Shown: positions 32,735-45,263, counted from the first letter of the stretch. The stretch: DNA of 64,000 nucleotides from Adineta vaga (GCA_021613535.1 CP075494.1:3658001-3722000), one strand, 5' to 3'. Numbers and translations are program-made. Notes: generated by a model from the letters alone, not told the origin.

Positions 32735-35700
32735 TCAATGTTTAATGAATTGATGCCATTTGTTGAGAAACACTTTTCGATACGATGGTGCAGGAAGAAT
32801 AAATATAAGAAAAGTTGTTACTAATGGCATAAGCGATAGACAGTAAACGGTAATCGTCAAATATAATTGCCATGATGATTGAACACATTTAATAACAAGC
32901 ATCGCAATGATCCAAGGAACTTTGAAAATTATCATACACAATGGACTGATAATTAGATCTTTATGCTTGTAAAATTCTTTCTTGAGAACAGTCGAATATC
33001 TTTTCTTTGTGTTACTACGTTGTCTAATCCATGAGAAATGTATCAAAAACATAATAGCTGAAATTAAATTAATAAGAAATGGTACAATTGTATTTAATAT
33101 ATTGATAACAATCGTGTAATATAGCAACCAAGATTGACGAAATTTAATAATGCACCAGAAACGTTCATTATTATATGGATCATTCAAAAGATCTTGATTG
33201 AATGGTCGATGAAGTAAAATAAGTATTAAACTAATAATAAGTAATGGAATAACAAATTTTACGGCTCGTACACTGGCTCTTCGATCGAAATGAATACCTC
33301 TGAGAGAATTACTAGCACGTTCACATGCAATACATGCTGTTAACCAATCACATAGAGACAAAAGAAATGAGAGTAGGAAATCGAATAGAGTACAGCTGAT
33401 GATAAGCCATTGTCTATTCTTAATAATTGTTATTTGACTTACAAGTAAATGAATGAAATGTATAGCAAAAAAAATGATTGCTAATAGAGAAACAAATGAT
33501 AAGACAAGAAGATAATTTCCACAACCATATTGACGTATATCACTGTTGATACATGTAAGAAAACTCATAAGATTGGAAGTAATACCAACAATAAATATTA
33601 CAATGACGAAAGTCGTAAGTATTTTAATTAAACTTGGCTGTTGTTTCCATGGTGCATCCGTAATAATTATTCCACTAAGCAATGAATCGAGCGTTAGAAA
33701 AAATCGTGTCATTTTAATTTGACAAAAATTACCAGAAACACATTCGGGACATACACAAGCAAAATTCAATTGTCCTGATCGTTTTCTTTGTAAGCAACGA
33801 CCATTATTTTCACAATAATTCTTATCTGTACAATTATGTATTGCATGATTGAAATGTAAACAATCTGGTACGTGTTGTTCATCGACTAAACACATGTAAA
33901 CTTCATCATAGAAACAGGTCACATTTTGAAAATATTTATGATAAAATTTAATTCGTTTGAGCCATTCAGAATTTATCAACATACTATTTAATCGTTCATT
34001 TACATGTGGACATCGATGAATAGGAATAATCGATGTTGTCAATATTGTTCGATTATCACTAAGTGATGCAACTAAATAGTAAGATCCATAGAATGACTTA
34101 GGTTCATTAATAAATTGTGCAATTATAATTGGTGGTAAATATTCCTCATTTTCATCATGAATTAATAGTTGTCTGTTAGTTTGAACATTGCTAGAGAAAT
34201 GAACATCACGATGAATTAACATACCGGGAAGATATTTAGGTACATGAAGAAAATGTAGTATCAATACCGGAACTTTACTAAGATCATTCGAAATACTAAG
34301 ATATAAATGAGCATCTTTATATTGACATTCATTACCGGAATAGTGTTCTGGGCAAAGACAGGCATGTTCTTCTGTACGAACATCTAATGAAACACAGGTA
34401 CCACCATTTCGACATTGAATCAGGTGACAACTACTGTGTATCACTTGACATTGACGACCAGTTCGACCTAATGGACAAATACATAGCGCGTATCCATTGA
34501 CAATCGTAGATATGGATGGTTGGCGACAATTCCATGCAGACGCTCTCTGATTACACGTTGATCCCGTCCAATTAGTGAAACATCGACAAAAAGCACGATC
34601 TACATTCGAAAACATCTGACAAGAGCCATGTTTGCAGTCAAGTTGATTACATAATATTCGATCCAGAGAACGTTGTTCTGAAATTAATCGAACAGCAAGA
34701 CGATTTACGGGTAGAAATGAAAATTGAACTGGAAATAGCCAAGTGACTGAAAAATCGACAGTATATTGTGTAATAATATAACTATCAATTCGTAATGATA
34801 GTCTTCGAAAAGATGAACTAAATTGATTGATTCGTGGATAAATAAGTGTTATTAAATGTTTCAAAGATGAATGAATTGTTGAAGCATAAATATAAGTTTC
34901 TACTGTCAAAGGATTTTCTTGTTCGTCCAGTAAGTAGAAGACAAGTTGATAAATTGACTGTATTTTTATTGCTGATACTATGTCCATATTGAATGAAACA
35001 GTTAAACGTTCACTTTGATATTGACATTTTGAACCGTAATAACTAGGTGGACATAAGCAATGATGATCCATATTTGTATCATAGACTAGAATACCTCGAT
35101 GGCATGACCATAGAACAGTATTATTCACAGAAAGAAAAGTTAGATGTTTTATCGAGTTAAAACCAGTATTCTGAAATCGATTTGGTATTGCTTGTTCTAT
35201 ATAATATTTGAAATCACATGCCCATTCATCTTCTGCGTCTATACAATCAATTTTCTGATTACATCGAGTAAGATCTGGTAAACAAGTACCATTCTTACAG
35301 AGAAAACCATTGCAAGATGAATGCTTACGCCATGGACATAAAAGTTCATCATCTTCTAATTTACAATTGTCGATGCCATCACAAATTTCTCGATAATAGA
35401 CAGTGCCATCTGTTTGATTATAGCATGGAAAATAGGAGTTCGTTTCGAGAAAGTCATTTACTTTCAAATTCAAAGTCCATCGCTCATCTGATGCAAAGAG
35501 ACAATCAACAATACCATCACCAGCTTTCTCTAACGGCAAACAACCGACTTCACTTCTATTGTACTGAAAACAGTAATGCTCATTTGCAGAACAGTTTCCT
35601 ACCTGCTGAGCGATATAATTGGAAATTGTTTGAGGACAATGAAGTTCGTCGCATCCATTGGGTCGATTCCATACACCATTACAACGTATCGCACGTGCAT

Positions 35701-37552
35701 TACATGGCCAATCATCACAATTAGTTTCATCCGTTTCTATTTCATTTTCCACATTATTTTTGTGAATAAAATGACCATTGCACAGTTCTTGGTAAAAAAT
35801 AGGCATTTCTATTTGTAAATCAAAATGACGTAGATATTGACAATCAAATTTCTGTGTACAACCAATAGGAAAAATCTCGTCCGAATTAAATAAACAATCT
35901 ACATGACTATCATGTAATAGTCGTCTAGGAATACATTTTGCTGTTTTACTAAAAATACATTGAAAACGATTCTTCAGATTATATTGGCAAGAATCAACAC
36001 CACTTTCGTCGGTTACGTGCGGAAAACAATCATCATATCGATCAGTAACACGATCAATAGAAATAAGTCGACCATTTCTACATTGAAACAATAATTTTGA
36101 ATTATTAATCGGTGTATTTACATGAGAGAATATATTATGAATGCTCACAGCAAGTTGAGTAGCATGCGTAATTCCAATTCGAACTGTAGCATCAAATTGC
36201 CATAAATTGAAGAAGTATAATGCTCGACATTCATAACCTTGAAAAGAATCTAATTTATGTTCATTCGATAAAGTATATAATCCTGAAGCAGTAAAATTGT
36301 ATATCGAACTATTGAAACAAATAGCAGAGGGCGCGGAAAAATATGCTTTATCTTGATTTTTCTTTTCTTTGTTAGTATAAAGTAATTGAACTGATGGCAT
36401 GATAAAATACGTTGGCGGAAAGAAAAATTTCTCGGGACAGGATAAATACGAATATTTATTACGTCCACAATAACTTGCAGAATAATAGACGCCTTCATGA
36501 CATCGTGATTTTCCATGAGGTAACTCATACAAACAAGACACACCAATTAAACACCACATATATTGCCAACAAGTATAATTTAAATTCGTATCATTCTTAT
36601 AACTAAATATTTCTTTGATATACAATGAGTTTCTTTGACTATTACATTCCTCATAATCCTTACCATTTCTATCACGAAAAGCATAGTCTTGAAAACAAGA
36701 TCCATCACCACAACTGAATCCCGCTAGACCACACGAATGATCTTCACAATCAACGGAACTATCATTATGACAGAACCGACTATGATCATGTAATTCTTGT
36801 TCATCATAGAAATCCATACAATCCATGGTTAAATCAAATGAAAAACTTTTTGGTATACATAAACCGTTACGACATCGATATTCGTTATTTGGATCACATT
36901 GATTAAGTTCCATTTCAAGACAATTCTCTTCATCGTGTCCATTAGTACAATCACGAATTCCATCACAAATTTGTCGCCAATCAAGGCACAAGTCGACATA
37001 TGTCGTACAATTCGACATTGGATAACAAGTCATATGTGCTTCCGTTAATTGTCGTACATTATACTTTCGTTTGTCAAGATTCTCCATGTTATTTCGTATG
37101 AATGTCTGTCCAATAATATCATCAAACGTCGGAAAGTCAAGAGCAAACGAATATTGACATTGCTCGCCAAAGTATCTAACATCGGAACAATTACAAAATA
37201 CTTGTTCGGTATTATCATCAGTTTCAAGATAATGAGCATAGTTTTCTATGAGATCAACAGATGAATACCAATTGAATAGATCTTGTACAGTGACTTGAGC
37301 TTGACGAAGAGCAAGGAAAGTATAATTAGTGCCGTGACATGTAAGAGTATTGATCTGAATCGAATAATCGATAGATCGAATACAATAGGGTAGGAGATGT
37401 CGACCTAGATTGTTCGCTGTTTTCATATAACGATACAAACAAGTATGATCATCATTGTTTAGAATATGTTTGGTATGAAACAAACGAAAGAGATCTACTG
37501 ATGAGATGGCATAGAGAACAATCAATAACAGTACTTTATTTCTTTGAAACAT
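32735..37552 (-). CDS. Giant LDLa/EGF-repeat 7TM receptor
   Basis: Intronless open frame; an upstream ATG at 37651 exists, but the ATG at 37552 gives a proper signal peptide (FQRNKVLLLIVLYAISSVDL), leaving about 1605 residues. The ectodomain has an EGF-like unit (CNCSDVRYFGEQCQY), then six or more LDL-receptor class A modules with the Cys/Asp pattern (ICDGIRDCTNGHDEENC, CIDAEDEWAC), then EGF-like units (CLCPPSYYGSKCQY, CQVIHSSCHLIQCRNGGTC, CLCPEHYSGNECQY, CVCPECVSGNFCQI). The C-terminal 300 residues are seven hydrophobic helices of rhodopsin type (TSNLMSFLTCINS; PLLIISLILILLHRPF). Family knowledge: LDLa modules bind calcium and ligands. The architecture recalls lipoprotein-receptor/GPCR hybrids such as relaxin receptors, but with EGF units. 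The ligand is unknown. Confidence 0.87.
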   Translation of the reverse strand: MFQRNKVLLLIVLYAISSVDLFRLFHTKHILNNDDHTCLYRYMKTANNLGRHLLPYCIRSIDYSIQINTLTCHGTNYTFLALRQAQVTVQDLFNWYSSVDLIENYAHYLETDDNTEQVFCNCSDVRYFGEQCQYSFALDFPTFDDIIGQTFIRNNMENLDKRKYNVRQLTEAHMTCYPMSNCTTYVDLCLDWRQICDGIRDCTNGHDEENCLEMELNQCDPNNEYRCRNGLCIPKSFSFDLTMDCMDFYDEQELHDHSRFCHNDSSVDCEDHSCGLAGFSCGDGSCFQDYAFRDRNGKDYEECNSQRNSLYIKEIFSYKNDTNLNYTCWQYMWCLIGVSCLYELPHGKSRCHEGVYYSASYCGRNKYSYLSCPEKFFFPPTYFIMPSVQLLYTNKEKKNQDKAYFSAPSAICFNSSIYNFTASGLYTLSNEHKLDSFQGYECRALYFFNLWQFDATVRIGITHATQLAVSIHNIFSHVNTPINNSKLLFQCRNGRLISIDRVTDRYDDCFPHVTDESGVDSCQYNLKNRFQCIFSKTAKCIPRRLLHDSHVDCLFNSDEIFPIGCTQKFDCQYLRHFDLQIEMPIFYQELCNGHFIHKNNVENEIETDETNCDDWPCNARAIRCNGVWNRPNGCDELHCPQTISNYIAQQVGNCSANEHYCFQYNRSEVGCLPLEKAGDGIVDCLFASDERWTLNLKVNDFLETNSYFPCYNQTDGTVYYREICDGIDNCKLEDDELLCPWRKHSSCNGFLCKNGTCLPDLTRCNQKIDCIDAEDEWACDFKYYIEQAIPNRFQNTGFNSIKHLTFLSVNNTVLWSCHRGILVYDTNMDHHCLCPPSYYGSKCQYQSERLTVSFNMDIVSAIKIQSIYQLVFYLLDEQENPLTVETYIYASTIHSSLKHLITLIYPRINQFSSSFRRLSLRIDSYIITQYTVDFSVTWLFPVQFSFLPVNRLAVRLISEQRSLDRILCNQLDCKHGSCQMFSNVDRAFCRCFTNWTGSTCNQRASAWNCRQPSISTIVNGYALCICPLGRTGRQCQVIHSSCHLIQCRNGGTCVSLDVRTEEHACLCPEHYSGNECQYKDAHLYLSISNDLSKVPVLILHFLHVPKYLPGMLIHRDVHFSSNVQTNRQLLIHDENEEYLPPIIIAQFINEPKSFYGSYYLVASLSDNRTILTTSIIPIHRCPHVNERLNSMLINSEWLKRIKFYHKYFQNVTCFYDEVYMCLVDEQHVPDCLHFNHAIHNCTDKNYCENNGRCLQRKRSGQLNFACVCPECVSGNFCQIKMTRFFLTLDSLLSGIIITDAPWKQQPSLIKILTTFVIVIFIVGITSNLMSFLTCINSDIRQYGCGNYLLVLSFVSLLAIIFFAIHFIHLLVSQITIIKNRQWLIISCTLFDFLLSFLLSLCDWLTACIACERASNSLRGIHFDRRASVRAVKFVIPLLIISLILILLHRPFNQDLLNDPYNNERFWCIIKFRQSWLLYYTIVINILNTIVPFLINLISAIMFLIHFSWIRQRSNTKKRYSTVLKKEFYKHKDLIISPLCMIIFKVPWIIAMLVIKCVQSSWQLYLTITVYCLSLMPLVTTFLIFILPAPSYRKVFLNKWHQFIKH

Positions 37553-37652
37553 GTTTATAATGATTGCATAAAACTTTTTCATCAATTTCCAATTTATGTA
37601 ATAAATGTTTCTACCGTCAATAAAATAACAAAAAAAAACATGTTTCTTCATA

Positions 37653-39166
37653 TTTATGTAAATATTTTGAACGTGTCATCAAAAATGACACGTATCTCAT
37701 TCTCTATTGACCAAAAATATATAAATCATTATTGTCCTACATAGAATGAACTGGAAGCTTTCAGTGCATATTCTTTTATGTTGATTGTTCAAGTCTGTAA
37801 ATTATAGATGTATAGCAATTGAAATTAAAAAATCTGTTTGTTTGTTTTCTAGTTCGTACTATACTATCTTTGTATTAATTTAAATTCTTTTATGAAATAA
37901 TATTATAAATAAATAGAGTGTGAGCTGAATCAATACTCTCACTAAAATATAAGGCTGCAAGCGTATTATTTTAGTTATACTTTATCTCAGAATTTTCTGC
38001 ATCTGTGTATATATATATCTGTCCATAACAGCATTCACAAAAGATGTTTTTTTGGTTCATATCGTCAGAAGAAACAGAAGGATGTACACAACGGAAAATA
38101 GTTATAAAATTTTATTGAAGCAACAGTTTGTTTTTCTGTAATTAATCAAGTCACATTCACATAATTCCATCGCGTTGCTTCTCTTGTAAAATCTTCTGTA
38201 GTTATTTTCAAGTGTTCGTATTCAACACGTCATTTACTTGAACAGCACGGTAGATATTTTTTGCTATATCATTGAGAAATTGTTCGATATAATTTCTTAA
38301 TGAAATTATTCTTCGTCTTATTCAATTTTGTCGTATAGTTCATCGATTTGAAAATTCAAATAAAAATCATCGTTTTATATTAATTAAATATAATTCTTTA
38401 TTTTTTACAGGGATTTTATCATATAACAGGTGTCGGTGTGTATATATGTATATTTGATAGACTTCATATACCCTTCTCCGTTTTTTCGATGATTTTTAAG
38501 CTTGAGCACTTCACTTGAGACATATTTTCAAAAAAACGAGAAAGACCTCATCAGTAAAATATAGTGCTTTAATAGATGGTCGACCATGTTGAAGATAAAA
38601 GAAACATTAAACACGATTATTATTATTTGAAAATGAACTAAACGACGACTAAAAATAAATGAATGAATTAGAATAAAAGATACCGCTTAGAAAATTAAAA
38701 GCACTGTATATTTTGTTTTATCACATATGCACATTTTTAGAATAAAATTAGAAGTGCTCTTTTGTCTATATCATACGTTTACTATCAAAATTTGAAAAAA
38801 AAACGCTTTCCTCATTCACGATAGTAGACCTTGCCAATTGTTACTATATAGATCACAAAAATCCAGTTCGTATCAGTTTAGCGCTTGTTAACTGAAAATA
38901 TAGTAGCTTTAAGTATGCTAAGTCAAAATTATCACCAAGTGAAGCGATCAATTTTGACCTCCATTACTTTTTATCTCCTAGTTACACCATTAATTATGAA
39001 TGAAGGAAAAAAGAAAAACAAGACCTTCAAGTGTAACTTAAAATATACTATGTAATCAGTAAGTTCTGACAATCTAACTTTTTCTTTTATCTTAATAAAC
39101 TATGTTGCTGTGATGGTACATCGTTAGTTGTTAGTATTCAATTATCTTGTCGCGTTATACATCGAA
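37653..39166. other. Intergenic between divergent receptor genes
   Basis: 1.5 kb without a supported gene. It lies between two genes transcribed away from each other, so it should hold both promoters; no clear motif was picked out. Confidence 0.45.
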
Positions 39167-40208
39167 ATGGCAGATGTTAATCAAATTTATTTGATTGGAT
39201 CAAGTATAAGTCGATATGGATCATTCATTGTTTATCCATTGGGATTGATAGGAGCAATCATCAATATTATCATTTTTAGTACCGATAAAGACTTGAAAAA
39301 GACTACTTGTTCTCCATTATTTTTGGCATCCTCTATTACTTCGACTATACTTTTATTTTTGGGCTTAGTAACAATTTGTTTTGGGTTATTTAATCTTAAT
39401 TTAACTTATACCAATGATGGAATTTGTAAAGTCTATATCTTTTTTCTTTATGGATTATTTTGTTGTGTAGCTCTATTCACTTCTTATCTTTCTATTGAAC
39501 GATGGTTAAGTAGTAGTAGAAATGCTACTTTACGACATTTATCTTCGATTAAAAATGCTTATCGTGCTGTTATAATAACAATTATTATTATATCTATCTT
39601 ATGTTCACAAACATTTTATTGTTTCTTGGCTAATCGAGTTAGTACACGAGGTCAATGCAGTCCAGTGAATATTATATGTACGTATATCAATGATTTCATT
39701 ATTTTTATGATGACTGTTTTTGTTCCATGTTCAATTATGTTTATATTTGGATTATTAACTTTGTCTAATATTAGACAAAGTATAAATCGAACTCAACCCA
39801 TAGAACCATTGAGAACAACAAAACGTGATCGACGATTCATGAAAATACAATCAACAATTACTATAATGATGTTTACACAAGTTTTTTTACTCTTATTTTG
39901 CAATATAGCTAGTGGTATACAAAAAGTCTATACAACAATTACAGGAAATGATTATAAAAGTCCTGAACGTCGAGCCATTGAAACTGCTATTTTTCAAACT
40001 GTCTTTCTCATAAATTATATCGGTGCTGGGGTATATGATTTCATTGCCCTATCTATTATATGTTTTATTTTATTGTTTTTAGTTGCCATTCTATATGTAT
40101 ACTTTGACTGGTGCAGTATTTCGACAAGCACTTTTTCGTCTGATTTATATGATTTTTCATTGTAATCGAGCACGTCAAGAAGTCGCTCCATCGCAAGGAT
40201 CCAACTGA
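39167..40208 (+). CDS. Rhodopsin-like GPCR (divergent peptide-receptor type)
   Basis: Two exons, 39167-40030 and 40083-40208, with a 52-bp intron (GTATAT..TTTTTAG); the frame closes at 329 residues. Seven hydrophobic helices; Cys in DGICKVYIFF before TM3; SIERW in the DRY position; a basic third loop (TTKRDRRFMKIQSTI). After the splice TM7 reads NYIGAGLPFYMYTLTG, and the cytoplasmic tail is VFRQALFRLIY. The splice is required, because the unspliced frame would replace TM7 and the tail with an unrelated hydrophobic end. The ligand is unknown. Confidence 0.86.
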
Positions 40209-40281
40209 TTCCAAAAATAAAATTAAGAACAATTTTTGTTTGTTGTTTTTTCCTAGTGAAACTGTCTTCATCTCTACGTAT

Positions 40282-40326
40282 TGAGGGTGTCGATATAGGC
40301 GGGTAAAGAGAATAACGACATCCTCA
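40282..40326. repeat. GGGTGTCG hairpin, copy 5
   Basis: TGAGGGTGTCG (40282-40292) pairs with CGACATCCTCA (40316-40326) with one mismatch. It lies 74 bp after the GPCR stop and 207 bp before the stop of the convergent gene. Confidence 0.72.
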
Positions 40327-40532
40327 CCCATATCATCATCTCCCTTTTGTATTAGTAAAAATATTAGTATCATATAGTCTATCTAATTACTATATTCATT
40401 TAATTCCTGAAAACTGAGAAAAGAAGAATGTTTGTTATCTTTGAAAATGAGACAGAATAAATTTGTTTCTGAATATTTCATGACTTTTTATGTATGAATT
40501 AACTATTGTTCTATTGATGTTTGAAAGAATGT

Positions 40533-42148
40533 CTAATCTGTATCATCAAGAGCGGTTATATTCGCATTTTTCAATAGAATTCCGTATGGTCGAACAGCAG
40601 TTGGATCAACAATACGCCAAGCTTCGCCAACTTTTACAGGACGTTTATGAATTGTATATGAATTCGGTCGTACACGACATTGAAAAACAACTTCAAATGT
40701 TTCAATCTTCTCTGCTGAAATATTCACTTCAAATTTGTTTGTATATTGTGGATAAGATCCACCATTACATCGAGTAGCAACATATAATCCAGGTCGATTA
40801 ACTTCTTGTCCTTTTTGTTGAATAGCTTCATCTAACATCGCATCTCTTTTAATCGAACTAGTTAGTAAACCAAGTTCGGCGATGCCTTTCACTGCCAATG
40901 ATTGTGTTCCATGAAAAGCAACTGGCCATTCACCAGGACCATTAATTGAACCAAGCCATTTCGGTTCATCTTGATATTTATCATCAACTTTAAGTGCATG
41001 ACGATACCATTGATTTGGTAAGTAATATTTTAAATTTCCACGCAGTTGTGTTTTCGGTAAACCTTCTTGTCGATAATCAAAATTAAATCTTCGATCAAAA
41101 TCACTTGGTTTTAATTGTAAATAAGATAAGATTGGCATCCACTGACATTGATAATCATCTGGAATAATATGATAAAGAACATTTGTTGCTTTTGAAAAAC
41201 CTTGTCGTGCATGAGTCTAAATAATCGAATGATTAAAATAATCATAATCTTTGATATTACCTGAAAAAGTTCAGCAAGTTCTTCTGTTTTTGTCTTTTCA
41301 GGTGTTGTTAAAACTAGATTAATTTGAGTTTTACCTTTGATTTTCGTTGATTTTTCTACTGATATAATCCGAATAAAATCATTTGAACAAGATAAATCTT
41401 TCGCAAGATCATCAACAAACGATAATACAAATGTTTTCATTGTTTCGTTTGATTTTGCTAATTGATCATAATTCAAATCAAGTAAAAGTGAAAATTTTGC
41501 TGAAGATAATTGTTCATTAACAAATAAATGAGCACTACCTAAATCAGCTATACCACAAGCTGTTCGATAATGACTTTCTTCAAACGAAAGATTCTCTGTT
41601 GTAAAAGTTAATTTTCCACCAAATTCTTTAATAAATACATCAAGTGCAAGAACAAGAGTTTCACTTGAATCGGCTTTTACTTCAAGTGGTTTCTTAGTAA
41701 AATCAACTGTTTCATTATTTTTAGTACGAAAACATGCGATTGTATTATATGGACGATGATCATTGATATTTGATGGATATTTTATAGTTTTTAAAACTTC
41801 TTTTTCTTCTTCTTCAGTCGATTTAAACCATCGAGGTGTCATATGAACTTCAGTGGAAGTTTTTCCAATATTCATCATAACAAATTGATGATGTTCAGAT
41901 TGAAGTGAAATTCCAATTAAATCTGTTTTTTTCGTTTTAAAAAACGAATAAACTTCTTTTACTTCTTGATATTGCTCGTATGTTAAACGATTATATGATG
42001 TTCGTAGTTTTCTAATTCTAATAATTACTCCAATGTCAAGATCAGGTGAACGTATTGAATCATTTGATTTTAATTCAATTAAATCTTCACGAATTTTACC
42101 GATATTTCTATTGAGTTTATAAATCTTACTTCGATCGCTCATTGCCAT
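40533..42148 (-). CDS. Multidomain protein with HGT-motif ART/PARP-like C-terminus
   Basis: Two exons, 42148-41261 and 41216-40533, with a 45-bp intron; 523 residues. The N-terminal half is charged and helical with no named domain. The middle (SLLLDLNYDQLAKSN to TQINLVLTTPEKTKTEEL) is alpha/beta. The C-terminal domain reads PGEWPVAFHGTQSLAVKGIA, NRPGLYVATRCNG and KVGEAWRIVDP. The HGT, the Tyr in GLYVA and a downstream Glu resemble the H-Y-E layout of PARP-type ADP-ribosyltransferases and a widespread fungal/animal 'W.V.FHGT' family of unknown activity. Whether it binds NAD is uncertain. Convergent with the GPCR gene. Confidence 0.65.
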
Positions 42149-43752
42149 AACAGAATATCTAATTTTATTCTACGACGAATATTTCAGTGAAATTTTTTCC
42201 AACATAAGTTTTTATATCGATTGAATAGATTTCTTTTTTTGCTAAGAAATCTGTAAGATCAAAATTAATATTTGTTGAAACCCTAGTTTTCTTCATTGAA
42301 TAGACTATCAAATTTGCATTATTTATTATTTTGATTTTAATCGTATTTCATTCTATTTGATTATTGTGTAAGTGGGTTTTTTCGAATAAAGAAGAAAAAG
42401 GATGATATACGATAACAAATGAAGATCCGAATGCAATTGCAAATTATGGTGTAGATTGTATGGAAATACTGTTCTTATGTTAATACATGTGTTAAAGAAG
42501 AGAGTTAACTGAGAAAAGATGAAATAAATAAACGATGAGAACTTTTTGATAAATCATTTATTGTCGGTTGGAAATAAAACGTGTAGATTTTAGTTCGCCA
42601 TAAACGTTGCGTATGGACCTGATTGTGATAAACAACCATTTCCATTGCACATATCGCAAAAGATCGGTGAAGGACAGATAACAACGGTTCAAGACATAAA
42701 ACTACAGATTGTTACTCATTTCATATTTTTGCATAGAATTTACACATCTTTCTTTACTCTCAGATAAAATTGTCAATAATTGATTGATGGAAATGACGTA
42801 AAGAAAATGTAGAAAGAAATCAACCAAAATGGTTATCAGATCTGCTAGAAATAAGATTACAAAGCACAAAGCATTATTGAATTTCTTAACTCGACGAAAA
42901 AAAAAATTAAAACATTCAAAATGTTCCGATGAGAAGACAAAGTAGCAGAATTGATAACGAAATTATACGTTGAGCAATAACGACCTGATTAATTCATTCA
43001 TTAATTAAAAAAAGAACGAGATGAAAGTAAGTTCTTTCGCCCTCTCCCAACCTTTATAAAACAGGCTAATAACAACTATGATGAAGAAGAAATTATCAGA
43101 AAAAGCGATTAAATGATGATGCTAACTCTTTTCTTATCTTTTATTTACAGGAAGTTCTTTTTATAGGCTCAATAATTGACAATTGTTAGTTTGAGTTCAC
43201 GGTACTCAGGGAAGGCTTTTAAATCTTGTCCTTGAATAAACAAAAGAAACAATATTTGTTATTGTTTCTTTAGAATCAAGGCAGAGATCTTTTCTAAAAA
43301 TGAAGATTTCATTCATACGCCAATACATATTAAGAAGTCTAAACTAAAGTGCTGTATCGTTAATAATTAAAAATGACGCAAGTTTTCTGAGGAAAAAAAT
43401 CATTTTTTTCTCGCATTGTCATATATAAGAATTGGATTCATTAATTCTGTATGTACTGATGAACATAATGACATTCTTTTCAAAATTTTATCGGCCATTA
43501 CCAACTGTAACGGCAAATTGATTTAGTAGATGTCTGCTTCTGGTGGCATGGATGTTTATTGAGCTATCTCACATATCTATGGACTGGATTAATGAATGTC
43601 AAAAGTTCCTTACGTCAATAACTCGCTGTTAAAAACATAGAGTTATCATAGATCACGAGATTTATCGTCATTCTTTATCATATAAAATCAAATATCTTTT
43701 TATTTTTACATATAAACAATTACTATTTCATTTAGTACTCAATTCAAATTGT
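42149..43752. other. Intergenic, 1.6 kb, no gene seen
   Basis: No open frame or structured element with support was found on either strand. Confidence 0.45.
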
Positions 43753-44867
43753 TTAAAGAATAATTTCGTTATATGTCGGTAAAATTTCACTTGCAAGAAA
43801 ATCTTCATAACTCGGTGGTTGTTTATCTTCTTGATTTTGTAATCGATATTGAATAATTTCTGGTATTGATTGAAATTCTTCAGGAATATTCAATGTCGAT
43901 TGATGATCTGTTGTACAAATAATCGGTAATTTTAATATCAAATGACTTTTTGATGATGAATTTAAATAACATTCAATTTGAAGTTCATATCGAACATGTG
44001 TAAGATGTGATGTCGGTGCCATGAGTCGACATTTATCTAATGGAATTGTAAATTCATATGTACATTGTCGATATTGATCGTGAAATTTGTCCGATTCAAA
44101 ACCAGGTAAAAGAAATGAAAAGATTGTTAAATCAGTTTCTTCATGAATAATAAATCGATATTGTTTAAGAATTATTCGAATTGATTTGATTATTTGTTGT
44201 AATGGATTAATAAGTTTGATTTGTAATGTAAACTTTTTTTCAGGTACAATAAGTCCTTTATTAGATAGAATACCATGTAATTTAACAGATTTATATTTTA
44301 TACACGACTGAACTGTGAAATTTTCTCTGAGAAAATTTGGCATTGGTGATCGCGTAAAAACTAAAAATGAACTTTTTTGAGTTAAATAAGTATTCGAATC
44401 GAAATAAACATAAGCATAATAACAAATACATGGATCATAATCATCTTTAGGTGGTAATGATGACGGAAGAAAACAATCAAGTAAACCATGAAATGTCCAA
44501 CGATAAATTCGAAGAGAATTTGATTTCTAAAGAATAAAGCATATCGAAAGAAAATATTTCTTTTTTCAAAAACAAAAACCTTTTGTTGATTTTTTATTTG
44601 AATTAATTTTGTTTGTCTTCGAAAAAATATTTTAACACCATCGGTCGATCTTTGATATCTATGTCTTTTAAAATCATGTAATTCTCCAATTAATTCAACA
44701 TGTAATAAACCATATTTCATATATAAATCATTTGTTTCATTTGTTGTTAATTCAACTATTCCTTCAACTTGATCACCACTTAAATAAAAATCATTTGGAG
44801 TTTCACGAGTAAATTTTACTTTGTATGAGAAAAAAATTGGAATTGTGTTACTATAATTATTACCCAT
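43753..44867 (-). CDS. Arrestin domain-containing (alpha-arrestin) protein
   Basis: Two exons, 44867-44580 and 44526-43753, with a 53-bp intron; the frame closes at 353 residues. The N-terminal arrestin fold is FSYKVKFTRETPNDFYLSGD, then VELTTNETNDLYMKYG and LHVELIGE. The C-terminal arrestin fold covers about 170-310. Near the end QPPSYEDF gives a PPxY motif, and a second LPTYNEI lies close to it. Family knowledge: alpha-arrestins use PPxY motifs to bring NEDD4-type ubiquitin ligases to membrane proteins. With four GPCR genes nearby this is a natural partner class, though linkage proves nothing. Confidence 0.86.
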
Positions 44868-45139
44868 GAAGAGTATTTTCCTTTCGTACTATGTCTATAG
44901 CCCGCGTACACTAAGATGTCGAAGAGACAAAATATAGAACTATCGAGACGAGAAACATCATGAACAAAAAAGACGTTTCTAACATCGAAGAGAAAGAAAG
45001 AAAAAAAACCTTGTTTCTTCTTTTCTTTTTATAGTAACAGAAAGAAAAAAAAAGTTGAACGATCACAAGACAACCGTCGATTGATGAGTCATAGAAATAT
45101 AGTAGAGACGATAGTGAGAATTGTATACGTATCTTCTAA

Positions 45140-45215
45140 ATTCTCACGAATCATATGCTCGTATTCCATATACATATCTTATAAAGATCGAATATGTGTC
45201 AATTGTATAGGATGT
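45140..45215 (+). pseudogene. SMYD gene fragment
   Basis: The plus strand reads YSIYISYKDRICVNCI, closely matching VLVPYVTYKDQICANCI of the SMYD gene at 47765 (about 47877-47925). At the DNA level a stretch of about 40 bases is nearly identical. The similarity stops at a GTGTGTGCGAGTGTGA block, which is the left arm of a TG hairpin. Confidence 0.65.
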
Positions 45216-45220
45216 GTGTG

Positions 45221-45263
45221 CGAGTGTGAATCATACGAACATCATAAACAACAGTCACACTCG
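45221..45263. repeat. CGAGTGTGA hairpin, copy 6
   Basis: CGAGTGTGA (45221-45229) and TCACACTCG (45255-45263) are perfect complements. CCTCACCCTCCCTC follows at about 45277-45290. It is a weaker member of the TG family. Confidence 0.6.

Noticed and set aside
40031-40165. Alternative hydrophobic C-terminus of the GPCR
   Set aside because: It comes from reading through a 52-bp intron. Splicing restores TM7 and a typical basic tail.
42149-43752. Hidden gene in the 1.6-kb gap
   Set aside because: No frame over 60 codons, no domain-like peptide and no paired splice sites with coding character were found on either strand.
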